64,000 nt of DNA from Vallitalea pronyensis (lineage in GTDB: Bacteria > Bacillota > Clostridia > Lachnospirales > Vallitaleaceae): positions 1,569,001 to 1,633,000 of the forward strand of contig NZ_CP058649.1 of NCBI RefSeq assembly GCF_018141445.1, given 5' to 3'. Positions 18,472 through 26,293 of the stretch are shown here, one piece after another; position 1 is the stretch's first letter, and each line of letters opens with the position of its first letter. The position numbers were made by a program, and so were the translations under genes. The notes beneath the pieces were generated by a model, which made no database searches, was not told where the DNA came from, and saw only the letters and a program-made list of their open reading frames with translations.

Positions 18472-19440
18472 ATGATTGTTACAATAGCACTTAATCCATC
18501 AGTTAATAAACTGGCTGTTATTGATGGACTTGAAGTGAATGGTATTAATACGGTACAGGATTACCGTATGTGTCTTGGTGCAAGCACCATCTATACGGCT
18601 TATATTATCAAATTGCTCCAAGGTGAACCTCATGTAATAGGATTTCTAGGTGGTATTGGAGGCAGATATATTAAGCACTTTATGGACAAGAACCGTATTA
18701 AATCTGATTTGGTGTTTAATTTGGCAGAAAGCAAGTCCATCTACCGCATTGTGGACTCTATCCATGGCACAGAGACGACCTTGTTGGATAATGGGATGGT
18801 CGTTGATGAGCTGAATATTAAGAATCTAAAACACAAATTGCAAAACCACATCCATGATGCAAAAGTAATGGTTATCGGTGGTGATTTGCCTTCTGGGGCT
18901 GAATTTAGTCTTATTGAAGAAAGTGTTGCCATGGCTAATAAAAAGGGGCTTAAAATCATATGTTCCCTTAAAGGTGAAGAGTTGAGAAAAGCTTTGGAGT
19001 TGAGCCCATATGGGGTGAAAGTTAATAAAGATACAGTTATGGATTTGGTGCAGTTAGACCCAATCAATGACGATACGAAGTATATCATTAGGTCATTGCA
19101 TGAAGTACTAATTAAACATAAAATTCATTATCTGGTTTATGATGCTGGCGATGAAGGTATTTACATGCTCTCTAAAAATAAAATCTGTCACGTGGATATA
19201 CGAGGATTTATGGAAATTCTAGATGGTATTGGCAGCAGTGATGCTCTTGTTGGAGCATTTGCCATAGCTGTTGAACGAAAATATGAGCAAGAGAAGATGG
19301 CAAAACTCATGTTAGCCACCAGTTTAGCAGTCAAAAATTCCAAATATCCGGTCATTTGTCATAGAAAAGACATTGATTGCTACTACAATAAAGTGAAAGT
19401 AACTGAGATTATGAACAAAAAGCAAGGATTCATCGAATAA
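18472..19440 (+). CDS. PfkB-family carbohydrate kinase-like protein with altered motifs
   Basis: 322 residues that align with 1-phosphofructokinase/tagatose-6-phosphate kinase members of the ribokinase-like PfkB superfamily: N-terminal IVTIALNPSVNKLAVID, VIGFLGGIGG, VMVIGGDLPSG and GVKVN. Two hallmark motifs are changed. The N-terminal GGKG-type sugar loop is replaced by CLGASTIYTAYIIKLL. The anion-hole GAGD motif reads GSSD (LDGIGSSDALVGAF), keeping the catalytic Asp. The enzyme may therefore be slow, of new specificity, or a non-catalytic sensor. AGGTGAAAAG precedes the ATG. It stands alone after the glnN terminator, with no PTS genes nearby. Kinase fold is confident; substrate is unknown. 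Confidence 0.75.
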   Translation: MIVTIALNPSVNKLAVIDGLEVNGINTVQDYRMCLGASTIYTAYIIKLLQGEPHVIGFLGGIGGRYIKHFMDKNRIKSDLVFNLAESKSIYRIVDSIHGTETTLLDNGMVVDELNIKNLKHKLQNHIHDAKVMVIGGDLPSGAEFSLIEESVAMANKKGLKIICSLKGEELRKALELSPYGVKVNKDTVMDLVQLDPINDDTKYIIRSLHEVLIKHKIHYLVYDAGDEGIYMLSKNKICHVDIRGFMEILDGIGSSDALVGAFAIAVERKYEQEKMAKLMLATSLAVKNSKYPVICHRKDIDCYYNKVKVTEIMNKKQGFIE

Positions 19441-19744
19441 ATTGCAAAAAAAAATATCGCAGTAATATCATTGATATGACGGTATTATACAGAGATGGTT
19501 AGGAGATATGCGGTCTTTCGTCGAAAGAAGTGTTTTATATTAAGATTATGCGATATATTTATATAGATAAAACCATGCATGTTATATATAATAATGTTGA
19601 GGCATGAAACTACAATATGTATTGTGATAAAAAAATAGAACTACAATATATTGTGCTTTTTGAATTATTGGGAAGATTATTCTTATATGCTAGGGGATAA
19701 TTTGAACATGTCCATCATATTATGCAGAAAGCGGGGATGGTTTT
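19441..19744. other. Intergenic region with small palindromes and a direct repeat
   Basis: A 304-bp gap. An imperfect hairpin lies at 19454-19487 (AATATCG with CGGTATT, ATATC with GATAT). Two direct repeats of the form AACTACAATAT-TATTGTG occur at 19608-19626 and 19639-19655, each itself nearly palindromic around ACAATATATTGT, with an A-run between. They could be a regulator site for the small gene at 19745. No gene is visible. Confidence 0.4.
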
Positions 19745-20035
19745 ATGAAGAAGTTGCTAAAAGGCACTAGACAAGTGATCACAGAGGACAACCATTATTT
19801 AAACCTTGAGTATTACTTAGTAGAAACCAATTATGTTGAACAGGGCACATCTAATACCGCATATGGCATTGAGATTATGAAGGAATTTAACGGAGAGGTA
19901 GAGACTGATATTGTTCAAAAAATAACAAGCCATAAAGATGAAGCTATGCAAATCATGGACAAATTAATCGCAAATACGGTTACACCAATGAGTATGGTAA
20001 TAGCTATTGATGAATTATGCTCGCTGAAAATATGA
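19745..20035 (+). CDS. Small conserved protein, probably DUF6514 family
   Basis: 96 residues, acidic, without signal peptide or membrane helix. The pattern of an N-terminal YYLVETNY strand, YGIEI, VTPMSMVIAIDEL and a hydrophobic end resembles the clostridial DUF6514 family, recognised from memory without an alignment. A GGGGATGG stretch precedes the ATG. The function is unknown. It is monocistronic, bounded downstream by a perfect 17-bp terminator stem. The upstream palindromic repeats at 19608-19655 may regulate it. Confidence 0.65.
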   Translation: MKKLLKGTRQVITEDNHYLNLEYYLVETNYVEQGTSNTAYGIEIMKEFNGEVETDIVQKITSHKDEAMQIMDKLIANTVTPMSMVIAIDELCSLKI

Positions 20036-20064
20036 GAATATGTAAAAGTAGAATAACGAAAATT

Positions 20065-20114
20065 AAAGAAATAATGCAAGTTCTATAAAATGACTTGCAT
20101 TATTTCTTTGTTTT
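20065..20114 (+). terminator. Strong terminator, perfect 17-bp stem
   Basis: 20065-20081 is the exact reverse complement of 20093-20109, with an 11-nt loop and flanking A-rich and T-rich sequence (TTTCTTTGTTTT). It ends the gene at 19745-20035. Confidence 0.9.
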
Positions 20115-20253
20115 ATATGAAAGTTATTGATTTTAGCATATGAAATCATCCTTGTTTAATGGTAGTTTTCTTATGAGCAGCTTGTATTTCATACATAAAA
20201 CCCTTACAATGGTGATAGGTTGAATGAATGTTTATCATGTAGGAGGATATTTT

Positions 20254-21258
20254 ATGAAACGAGCAAGGATTGTAATCAGTACGGGTCTGGACCCATGGAG
20301 AAATCTATCCATAGAAGAGTATCTCGTACGTCAGCTTGAAAAAGGGGTTGTAACGCTCTTCTTATGGAAAAATGATAAAACCGTTGTTATTGGGAAACAT
20401 CAAAATCCTTGGCGAGAGTGCAACATGTCCTTATTAGAGAAGGAGCATGTCACGTTAGCTAGACGAATGACAGGTGGAGGAGCTGTGTACCATGGACTTG
20501 GTAATATCAACTTTTCATTTGTTATGCCAAAGGAAGATTATGATGTGAAACGCCAAATGGAAGTCATATTAAACATGTGTAAGAAACTTGGCATAGAAGG
20601 TCAATTATCAGGACGTAATGATATAACGGTAGACGGAAAGAAATTCTCTGGTAATGCCTTTTATCATGGATCAGATGTCTCCTTGCATCATGGTACCTTA
20701 CTGGTTAATGAAAATATGACGAACTTAGGTAAATATTTAACGGCATCCAAGGCTAAAATGCGCTCAAAAGGCGTTGAATCGGTCAAATCCCGTGTTACTA
20801 ATTTAAGTAACTATTATGAAGGGTTAGACACGGATATCATCACTCAGAAGTGTATAGAGAGCTTCCAGGAAGCTTATAGCCAGAATAGTATGGAGATACC
20901 CATTGAGATAGACCCTGTATGGTTTCACAAGGAAGCCATCAACAAGCTTTACGAAAAGAACGCATCATGGGATTGGCGTTTTGGCAAGGGTGCTAAATTT
21001 GATATTTTACATGAAATACGCTTTCCTTGGGGTGAGGTTCAGTTACACTTCAATGTTAAAAATGCCATGATTAAAGATGTAGCCATCTACTCAGATGCTC
21101 TTGATCAAGAATTTATTGAAGAATTACCAGTATTTTTTGTGGATAAAAAATATGAAGCCAAAAGTCTTGCAAATCATTTAAAAGAATCCATTATCAAAGG
21201 TAGACAGAAAGAGATGATGGATGATTTAGCCATGTGGATACTTGAATTAGGATTCTAA
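20254..21258 (+). CDS. lplA: Lipoate-protein ligase A
   Basis: 334 residues. It activates free lipoate with ATP and attaches it to lipoyl domains, for example the GcvH protein, in the cytosol. The catalytic BPL_LplA_LipB domain carries RRMTGGGAVYHGLGNINFSF (lipoyl-AMP loop), GRNDITVDGKKFSGNAFY with the key lysine, and HHGTLLVN. The C-terminal lip_prot_lig domain follows (WDWRFGKGAKFDI). AGGAGGATATTTT fixes the ATG at 20254 rather than the upstream in-frame ATG at 20224. It is 27 bp ahead of the YigZ-type gene, so the two may be co-transcribed. No lipoyl-enzyme genes are nearby. Confidence 0.95.
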   Translation: MKRARIVISTGLDPWRNLSIEEYLVRQLEKGVVTLFLWKNDKTVVIGKHQNPWRECNMSLLEKEHVTLARRMTGGGAVYHGLGNINFSFVMPKEDYDVKRQMEVILNMCKKLGIEGQLSGRNDITVDGKKFSGNAFYHGSDVSLHHGTLLVNENMTNLGKYLTASKAKMRSKGVESVKSRVTNLSNYYEGLDTDIITQKCIESFQEAYSQNSMEIPIEIDPVWFHKEAINKLYEKNASWDWRFGKGAKFDILHEIRFPWGEVQLHFNVKNAMIKDVAIYSDALDQEFIEELPVFFVDKKYEAKSLANHLKESIIKGRQKEMMDDLAMWILELGF

Positions 21259-21285
21259 TGGACAGATAGATAGGGGTTATGTCAT

Positions 21286-21942
21286 ATGGTAGAAAAATAT
21301 ACCACCATATATGAAGATCACGAAGCAGAAATTGTGGAGAAAAAATCGCGTTTTATAGCAGTTATCAAGCATGTGGAAACGGAAGAGGAGGTCAAATCGG
21401 TTCTGGATGCCTTTCGAAAGAAGTATTGGGATGCCAATCATCATGTCTTTGCTTATACCATTGGTTTAAAACAGCCATACGAGCGCTGTAGTGATGATGG
21501 TGAGCCTAGTGGTACAGCAGGTATGCCCGTACTTGAAGTCATTCGAGGTCATGCACTTCGTAATGTGATGGTCATGGTTACACGGTACTTTGGCGGTACG
21601 TTACTAGGTACCGGAGGTCTTGTCCGTGCTTATGGCGGCAGTACAAAAGAAGCCATTGCTACAGCTGCTATCGTTGAAAATATACTGTATTATTGCATGG
21701 ACATAAAAGTAGATTATACGTTAAGCGGCAAAGTCCAATATGAACTGCTTCAAGAGGATTATACCATCCATCATACAGCGTATCTTGACCAAGTTGTCTA
21801 CAAAGTATTGGTGGACTATCCACGTCATGAAGCATTTGTTAAGAAAATGATGGATTTGACCAGTGGGGTAGTTGAGATTGTGGACCATGGGCTGTGTTAT
21901 GGTGAACATGGTGACGGTGAAATCACCCTACATGACATATAA
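21286..21942 (+). CDS. YigZ/IMPACT family protein (UPF0029 and DUF1949 domains)
   Basis: 218 residues. The N-terminal UPF0029/IMPACT domain shows KSRFIAVIKHVETEEE, DANHHVFAYTIG, SDDGEPSGTAGMP, VMVMVTRYFGGTLLGTGGLV and RAYGG; the C-terminal about 70 residues are the DUF1949 ferredoxin-like domain. Length is normal for bacterial YigZ. The molecular role is not established; the eukaryotic relative IMPACT affects the Gcn2 stress pathway, and a nucleic-acid-binding role has been suggested for YigZ. A bidirectional terminator follows. Confidence 0.93.
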   Translation: MVEKYTTIYEDHEAEIVEKKSRFIAVIKHVETEEEVKSVLDAFRKKYWDANHHVFAYTIGLKQPYERCSDDGEPSGTAGMPVLEVIRGHALRNVMVMVTRYFGGTLLGTGGLVRAYGGSTKEAIATAAIVENILYYCMDIKVDYTLSGKVQYELLQEDYTIHHTAYLDQVVYKVLVDYPRHEAFVKKMMDLTSGVVEIVDHGLCYGEHGDGEITLHDI

Positions 21943-21955
21943 AATCACCTAAAAG

Positions 21956-21992
21956 AAGGCAGTCTCATCAACAGGTGATGAGACTGCCTTTT
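21956..21992. terminator. Bidirectional terminator between convergent genes
   Basis: A perfect 15-bp stem, 21956-21970 with 21976-21990, loop ACAGG, with T-rich sequence on both sides. It serves the gene at 21286-21942 and the convergent gene at 22002-22718. Confidence 0.9.
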
Positions 21993-22001
21993 AGAAGTGT
22001 A

Positions 22002-22718
22002 CTATTCAACAACAGATTGAAGTGTTAACATATCGTCGTAAATAGCTTCCTTAAGACTTAGTGTTTCAGTTAGGATACCTTCAAGTGTATCAAAATCTTG
22101 ATTGGATAAAGCAGCTTTTGCTTCATCTCTTAGGGATACAACTTGAGCATGTTTTTCTCTAATTGCTTCAAGATAGGGTAGAACTTCATCTTTTAAAGCC
22201 TTATATTCAGCTTTTAGATTTTGGTAGGCCAATTTTTCATCATCAAAACCTACTTTTTTAGATAGATAGTCTGCTTTTGTAGCTTCAAATACAAGGGTTG
22301 CAGCTTCTATTTCTGCTTTTAAAGCTTCTACTGTTTCTGTATCTCCAGCTTCTCTGGCTGCTTTCACCTGCTCTGTCAAACTTGATTTTAAGCTCATAAA
22401 GTTTTCTTTCGCCAATGCATATTCTTCGCGTAATGCTTTGTTTTCTTCTCTTTTAGAACCAATGGTGTCTTTAATACCGCCTGCTTGTGATTTAAAAGTT
22501 TCTTTTCTTGTCGAGCGGATATCACCGATGTTTGCTTTAACGGTCTTGATACTTTCATTGATTGTTTTAATGCTTTCTTTCAATGTTTTAATGTTTTCAG
22601 GGACTTCTGCTTTGGTTTTTTCTGTCGCCGTATCCGTGGGGTCACTCTCAGCAAGTACAGTTATACCTGTAAAGATTAGCATCCCCATCATTAGCATCAT
22701 GGTTAATAGTTTTTTCAT
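22002..22718 (-). CDS. Secreted coiled-coil protein of unknown function
   Basis: About 238 residues. A signal peptide (MKKLLTMMLMMGMLIFTGITVLA) is followed by a long helical, charged region rich in Lys, Glu and Ala with heptad character from about residue 35 to the end (KTLKESIKTINESIKTVKAN, then repeated EA-rich helices). No enzymatic motif is seen. The ATG at 22718 is preferred since AAAGG lies nine bases upstream; the ATG at 22727 abuts that site. It is divergent from an OmpR-type response regulator and kinase gene pair across about 175 bp, the arrangement of a periplasmic-type accessory or target such as the CpxP/Spy class, but that link is inference. Confidence 0.65.
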   Translation of the reverse strand: MKKLLTMMLMMGMLIFTGITVLAESDPTDTATEKTKAEVPENIKTLKESIKTINESIKTVKANIGDIRSTRKETFKSQAGGIKDTIGSKREENKALREEYALAKENFMSLKSSLTEQVKAAREAGDTETVEALKAEIEAATLVFEATKADYLSKKVGFDDEKLAYQNLKAEYKALKDEVLPYLEAIREKHAQVVSLRDEAKAALSNQDFDTLEGILTETLSLKEAIYDDMLTLQSVVE

Positions 22719-22893
22719 GTTCATCATCCTTTCGATATTTTGCTTAACTTGTTTACAGTTATAGTGTAAAATAAAATTATGGCAAAAGATTATTTAAAAT
22801 GTGTAAAAAGTGTGTAAAAAAGTAAGTTGATTAACAAGATGTATAAAATACATAGGAAAAAAACATAACATACATAAGAGAGGTAAAGACGAT

Positions 22894-23592
22894 ATGAGCG
22901 AAAAGTTAATTTATGTTGTGGATGATGAAAAAAGTATACGTGATTTAATTAAGGCATACTTAGTGAAAGAAGGTTATCACGTTAAAACTTATGAAAGTGG
23001 TGAAGAGGCATTAGCCGCATATCATAGAACAACATGTGATATGATGATTATTGATATCATGATGAAAGGTATGGATGGTTATGGGTTATGCAGGGAAATA
23101 CGTAAAGTAAGTGATATACCCATTATGATGGTATCCGCAAAGGACGATGAAATTGATAGAATTCTTGGCTTAGAGTTAGGAAGTGATGATTATTTATCCA
23201 AGCCATTTAGTCCAAGGGAACTGGTTGTTCGGGTGAAAAATATATTGAGAAGAATGGATAAATCTGGAAGCAACACCGTACCTGAACCCATAGAACAACC
23301 TTTATCCCTTAAAGATGTCATGGTCATGACAAGTGAAAGAAAAGTAGTGGCCAATAATCAAGACCTAAAACTGACCAACAAAGAATTTGAATTTATGCAT
23401 TTTATGGTCAATCATAAAAACAAAGCTTTTTCAAGAGAACAATTACTCAATAATATTTGGGGCTATGATTATTTTGGGGAAGACAGAGCCGTTGATGATC
23501 TGGTCAAACGGGTTAGAAAAAAGCTAAGGTCTGTGAATTCAACGGTGGAGATATTAACCGTCTGGGGTTATGGTTATAAAATTGTTGATTGA
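22894..23592 (+). CDS. OmpR/PhoB-family response regulator
   Basis: 232 residues. The receiver domain has the acidic pair in YVVDDEKSIRDLI, the phospho-acceptor Asp in MMIIDIMMKGMDG and the switch lysine in YLSKPFSP. The C-terminal winged helix ends in VKRVRKKLRS and TVWGYGYKI, the usual OmpR C-terminus. AGAGGTAAAGACGAT precedes the ATG. The kinase gene follows 8 bp later. It is divergent from the secreted coiled-coil gene at 22002-22718, a plausible target. The signal is unknown. Confidence 0.95.
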   Translation: MSEKLIYVVDDEKSIRDLIKAYLVKEGYHVKTYESGEEALAAYHRTTCDMMIIDIMMKGMDGYGLCREIRKVSDIPIMMVSAKDDEIDRILGLELGSDDYLSKPFSPRELVVRVKNILRRMDKSGSNTVPEPIEQPLSLKDVMVMTSERKVVANNQDLKLTNKEFEFMHFMVNHKNKAFSREQLLNNIWGYDYFGEDRAVDDLVKRVRKKLRSVNSTVEILTVWGYGYKIVD

Positions 23593-23600
23593 GGTGACTT

Positions 23601-25007
23601 ATGAAATTAAACATAACTAAGAAAGTGATATTACTCTATATACCACTTATTATCGGAGCATTGCTGGTGAGCAGTATCATTTCAAATATTGTTACAAGAA
23701 TCTATATGCAAAAAGAGGTCATGGAAGATCTTAAAAATGAAGCTGTCATTGTAAGAAATTTTTTATTTAGTGAATTAGGTGACGAAAGACAAATTAATCA
23801 ACAGGTCTATCAAGAAGCTGTAGCTCGTACCCGTCGATTGAATAGAATAGGACTCGAGAGTCAGTTAGAAATCATCAAAAAATTACCCAATAATACCCTT
23901 CAATCTGTAGCCAAAGAATCCCAGCTTGATGAACAGATGCTGAAGCAGATTGTCAATCGCTTGCAAAAAGGAAAAGATAAGATTATTCTGGACAGTTATG
24001 AAGACAATTATAAATATTATATAGCGGCAATGCCCATTAACCGAATCATTGAAAACAATAGAAAGGTAAAACATTGGGTCATTATTTACACATCCACCAA
24101 AGAAGTCTCTGCCTTTACGAATAATATTTTTCGCTTGAACATGTTAATCATGATCATTGTTGGTCTTATAGCTACTATCATGGCTATCCTGTTTGCAAAA
24201 TCTATAACAAAACCTATTATCAAATTAAAAAACCGAGCTCATCGTATATCTAAAAGAGATTTTGATGCCATAGAACCTATTCACACGAAAGATGAAATTC
24301 AGGAACTGAGTCAATCCCTTGAAGACATGGCTGAGGAACTTAAACAATACGATCTGGCTCAAAAAAGATTTTTGCAGAACGCATCCCATGAATTAAAAAC
24401 ACCTCTTACCTCCATAGGGGGTTATGCAGAGGGTTTAAAAGATGGGGTTTTTGAAAACAAGGAGGAAGCCCTAGATATTATTATGGATGAGAGCTTGCGG
24501 TTAAAAAAATTAGTTGAGCAGATTATTTTCTTATCCAAAGTAGAGACAACCCATGAATTTTTTAAGATAACAACATGTGATTTAGGCCATTTATTAAACA
24601 ATGCGGTTAAGAAAGTGAAGGGTTCTGCATTGAAGGATTCCGTCAGTATTGAGTTTCAGGTTAATGAGACCATCCATATACAAGCAGATGAAGATAAACT
24701 CCTTCAAGCTTTTATTAATATCCTATCCAACTGTATAAGACATGCAAAAGCGCATATTCATGTGGATTTAGTACGAAGAGGAAACACATGTCAAATCATC
24801 ATAGATGATGATGGAGAAGGATTCAGCGATGAAGATTTGGCTCACTTATTTGAACGTTTTTATAAAGGGAGTAATGGTAGTACAGGTCTTGGTATGACCA
24901 TTACCCAGTCCATTATTCATAAGCTGGGAGGCGATATCCAAGTGGCGAATAATCAAAAGGGTGGGGCAAGGTTTATTGTTACATTACATGTGGAATCATC
25001 CATGTAG
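23601..25007 (+). CDS. Membrane sensor histidine kinase (HAMP, HisKA, HATPase)
   Basis: 468 residues. Two membrane helices (about 9-31 and 177-199) flank an extracytoplasmic sensor region of about 145 residues with no recognised fold. They are followed by HAMP, a HisKA domain with the phospho-acceptor His in FLQNASHELKTPLTSIGG, and the ATPase domain with N box NILSNCIRHAK, G1 DDDGEGF and G2 STGLGMTIT. It pairs with the OmpR-type regulator immediately upstream. The sensor part is Gln- and Lys-rich and has no PAS or Cache motif that I can see. Confidence 0.94.
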   Translation: MKLNITKKVILLYIPLIIGALLVSSIISNIVTRIYMQKEVMEDLKNEAVIVRNFLFSELGDERQINQQVYQEAVARTRRLNRIGLESQLEIIKKLPNNTLQSVAKESQLDEQMLKQIVNRLQKGKDKIILDSYEDNYKYYIAAMPINRIIENNRKVKHWVIIYTSTKEVSAFTNNIFRLNMLIMIIVGLIATIMAILFAKSITKPIIKLKNRAHRISKRDFDAIEPIHTKDEIQELSQSLEDMAEELKQYDLAQKRFLQNASHELKTPLTSIGGYAEGLKDGVFENKEEALDIIMDESLRLKKLVEQIIFLSKVETTHEFFKITTCDLGHLLNNAVKKVKGSALKDSVSIEFQVNETIHIQADEDKLLQAFINILSNCIRHAKAHIHVDLVRRGNTCQIIIDDDGEGFSDEDLAHLFERFYKGSNGSTGLGMTITQSIIHKLGGDIQVANNQKGGARFIVTLHVESSM

Positions 25008-25157
25008 CATGATGATGTATAGGTAAAATCAATATTTTGCCATGGAAAAAGAAAAAAATAGTTGATAAAATAAGAGGATATTATAGGTTATTACGAGAAT
25101 ATTATAATGTAGGCATTGTTCATTGAAACTTGCATTAAAAAAATAGGAGGAAATAAG

Positions 25158-25544
25158 ATGACTAAGAAACTTGAAATCTACAGATGTACACATTGTGGGA
25201 ATATCATTGAAATTATGATTGGTAATGGAGCACCTATTGTATGTTGTGGTGAGAAAATGGAACTTCTTAAAGAACAAACAGCAGATACATCCATGGAAAA
25301 ACATGTACCATTTATTGAAGAAACTGAAGATGGTTATACGGTTCGAATTGGTGAAAATCAAGAGCATCCAATGAATGAAGATCATTATATTCAATTTATT
25401 GAATTGGTAGCTGGTCATCATATTTATAGACAAGATTTATCACCAACAGATAAACCTATCGCTACATTTAAGGTGCCAAAGGCAGATCAAGTGAGCGCGA
25501 GAGAATACTGTAACATCCATGGTTTATGGCGAAAAGATTTATAA
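25158..25544 (+). CDS. dfx: Desulfoferrodoxin (superoxide reductase)
   Basis: 128 residues, the two-iron desulfoferrodoxin length. The N-terminal desulforedoxin domain binds one Fe through CTHCG and CCGEKM; the C-terminal superoxide reductase domain carries the Fe-binding His and Cys residues (EKHVPFIEE, EHPMNEDHYI, YCNIHGLW). It reduces superoxide to peroxide without making oxygen. AGGAGGAAATAAG fixes the ATG at 25158. It is followed 22 bp later by rubrerythrin, which removes the peroxide, so the two form an oxidative stress unit typical of anaerobes. Confidence 0.95.
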   Translation: MTKKLEIYRCTHCGNIIEIMIGNGAPIVCCGEKMELLKEQTADTSMEKHVPFIEETEDGYTVRIGENQEHPMNEDHYIQFIELVAGHHIYRQDLSPTDKPIATFKVPKADQVSAREYCNIHGLWRKDL

Positions 25545-25566
25545 TAATATCTAAGGGGGAAATGTG

Positions 25567-26151
25567 TTGAAATCATTAAAAGGAACAAAAACGGCTGAGA
25601 ACTTAATGAAGGCTTTTGCAGGCGAATCACAGGCGAGAAACCGTTATACCTTCTATAGCTCAGTTGCCAAAAAAGAGGGCTATGTTCAAATATCACGTCT
25701 ATTTATGGAAACAGCAGATAATGAAAAAGAGCATGCTGAGCGTTTCTTTAAGTTTTTAAAAGAAACCTATAAGCATGAGGCCATTAACATAACAGCAGAT
25801 TTTCCAGTTACCCTTGGTAATACCATGGATAATCTTCTAGCAGCCGCAGAAGGTGAGCATGAAGAATGGGATGATCTCTATCCAGCTTTTGCAAAAGTTG
25901 CAAGGGAAGAAGGTTTTGATGCCATTGCAACGGTATTTGAAAAGATTGCTTCAGTAGAGAAACATCATGAAGCCCGTTATCGAAAGTTGTTAAGTAATAT
26001 TGAAAAGGATACGGTCTTTAAAAAGGAAGAATCTATTCTCTGGAAATGTGGTAATTGCGGTTATATCCATGAAGGTACTTGTGCACCTGAATTATGTCCT
26101 GCATGTGCCCATCCAAAAGCTTATTTTGAAGTGTTATGTGATAATTATTAA
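25567..26151 (+). CDS. rbr: Rubrerythrin (peroxide reductase)
   Basis: About 194 residues. The ferritin-like diiron domain carries the Glu and Glu-x-x-His ligands (AFAGESQARNRYTFY, DNEKEHAERF, EGEHEEW, ASVEKHHEARY), and the C-terminal rubredoxin domain binds Fe through CGNCG and CPAC. It reduces hydrogen peroxide with electrons from rubredoxin. The start is either TTG at 25567, which gives the family-typical MKSLKGTKTAENL, or the GTG at 25564; both sit behind AGGGGGAAAT. It is likely co-transcribed with desulfoferrodoxin, and a long terminator hairpin follows. Confidence 0.95.
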   Translation: MKSLKGTKTAENLMKAFAGESQARNRYTFYSSVAKKEGYVQISRLFMETADNEKEHAERFFKFLKETYKHEAINITADFPVTLGNTMDNLLAAAEGEHEEWDDLYPAFAKVAREEGFDAIATVFEKIASVEKHHEARYRKLLSNIEKDTVFKKEESILWKCGNCGYIHEGTCAPELCPACAHPKAYFEVLCDNY

Positions 26152-26162
26152 ATAGTACAACA

Positions 26163-26235
26163 AAAGCTGTTTATTCTGGCTGCTAACAGGTTTGTTAACT
26201 TGTTACAGCTTACAGAATAAATAGCTTTTTTTATG
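26163..26235 (+). terminator. Long terminator hairpin after rubrerythrin
   Basis: AAAGCTGTTTATTCTG near 26163 pairs with CAGAATAAATAGCTTT near 26215-26230, with an inner stem GCTG-TAACA with TGTTA-CAGC. A run of seven T follows. The arm length, over 30 nt, is more than termination requires. Confidence 0.88.
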
Positions 26236-26293
26236 CAAATACACTTGTGCGTGTATGAATGACAGCCACCCATGATGTGTCTTAGTATACAAC

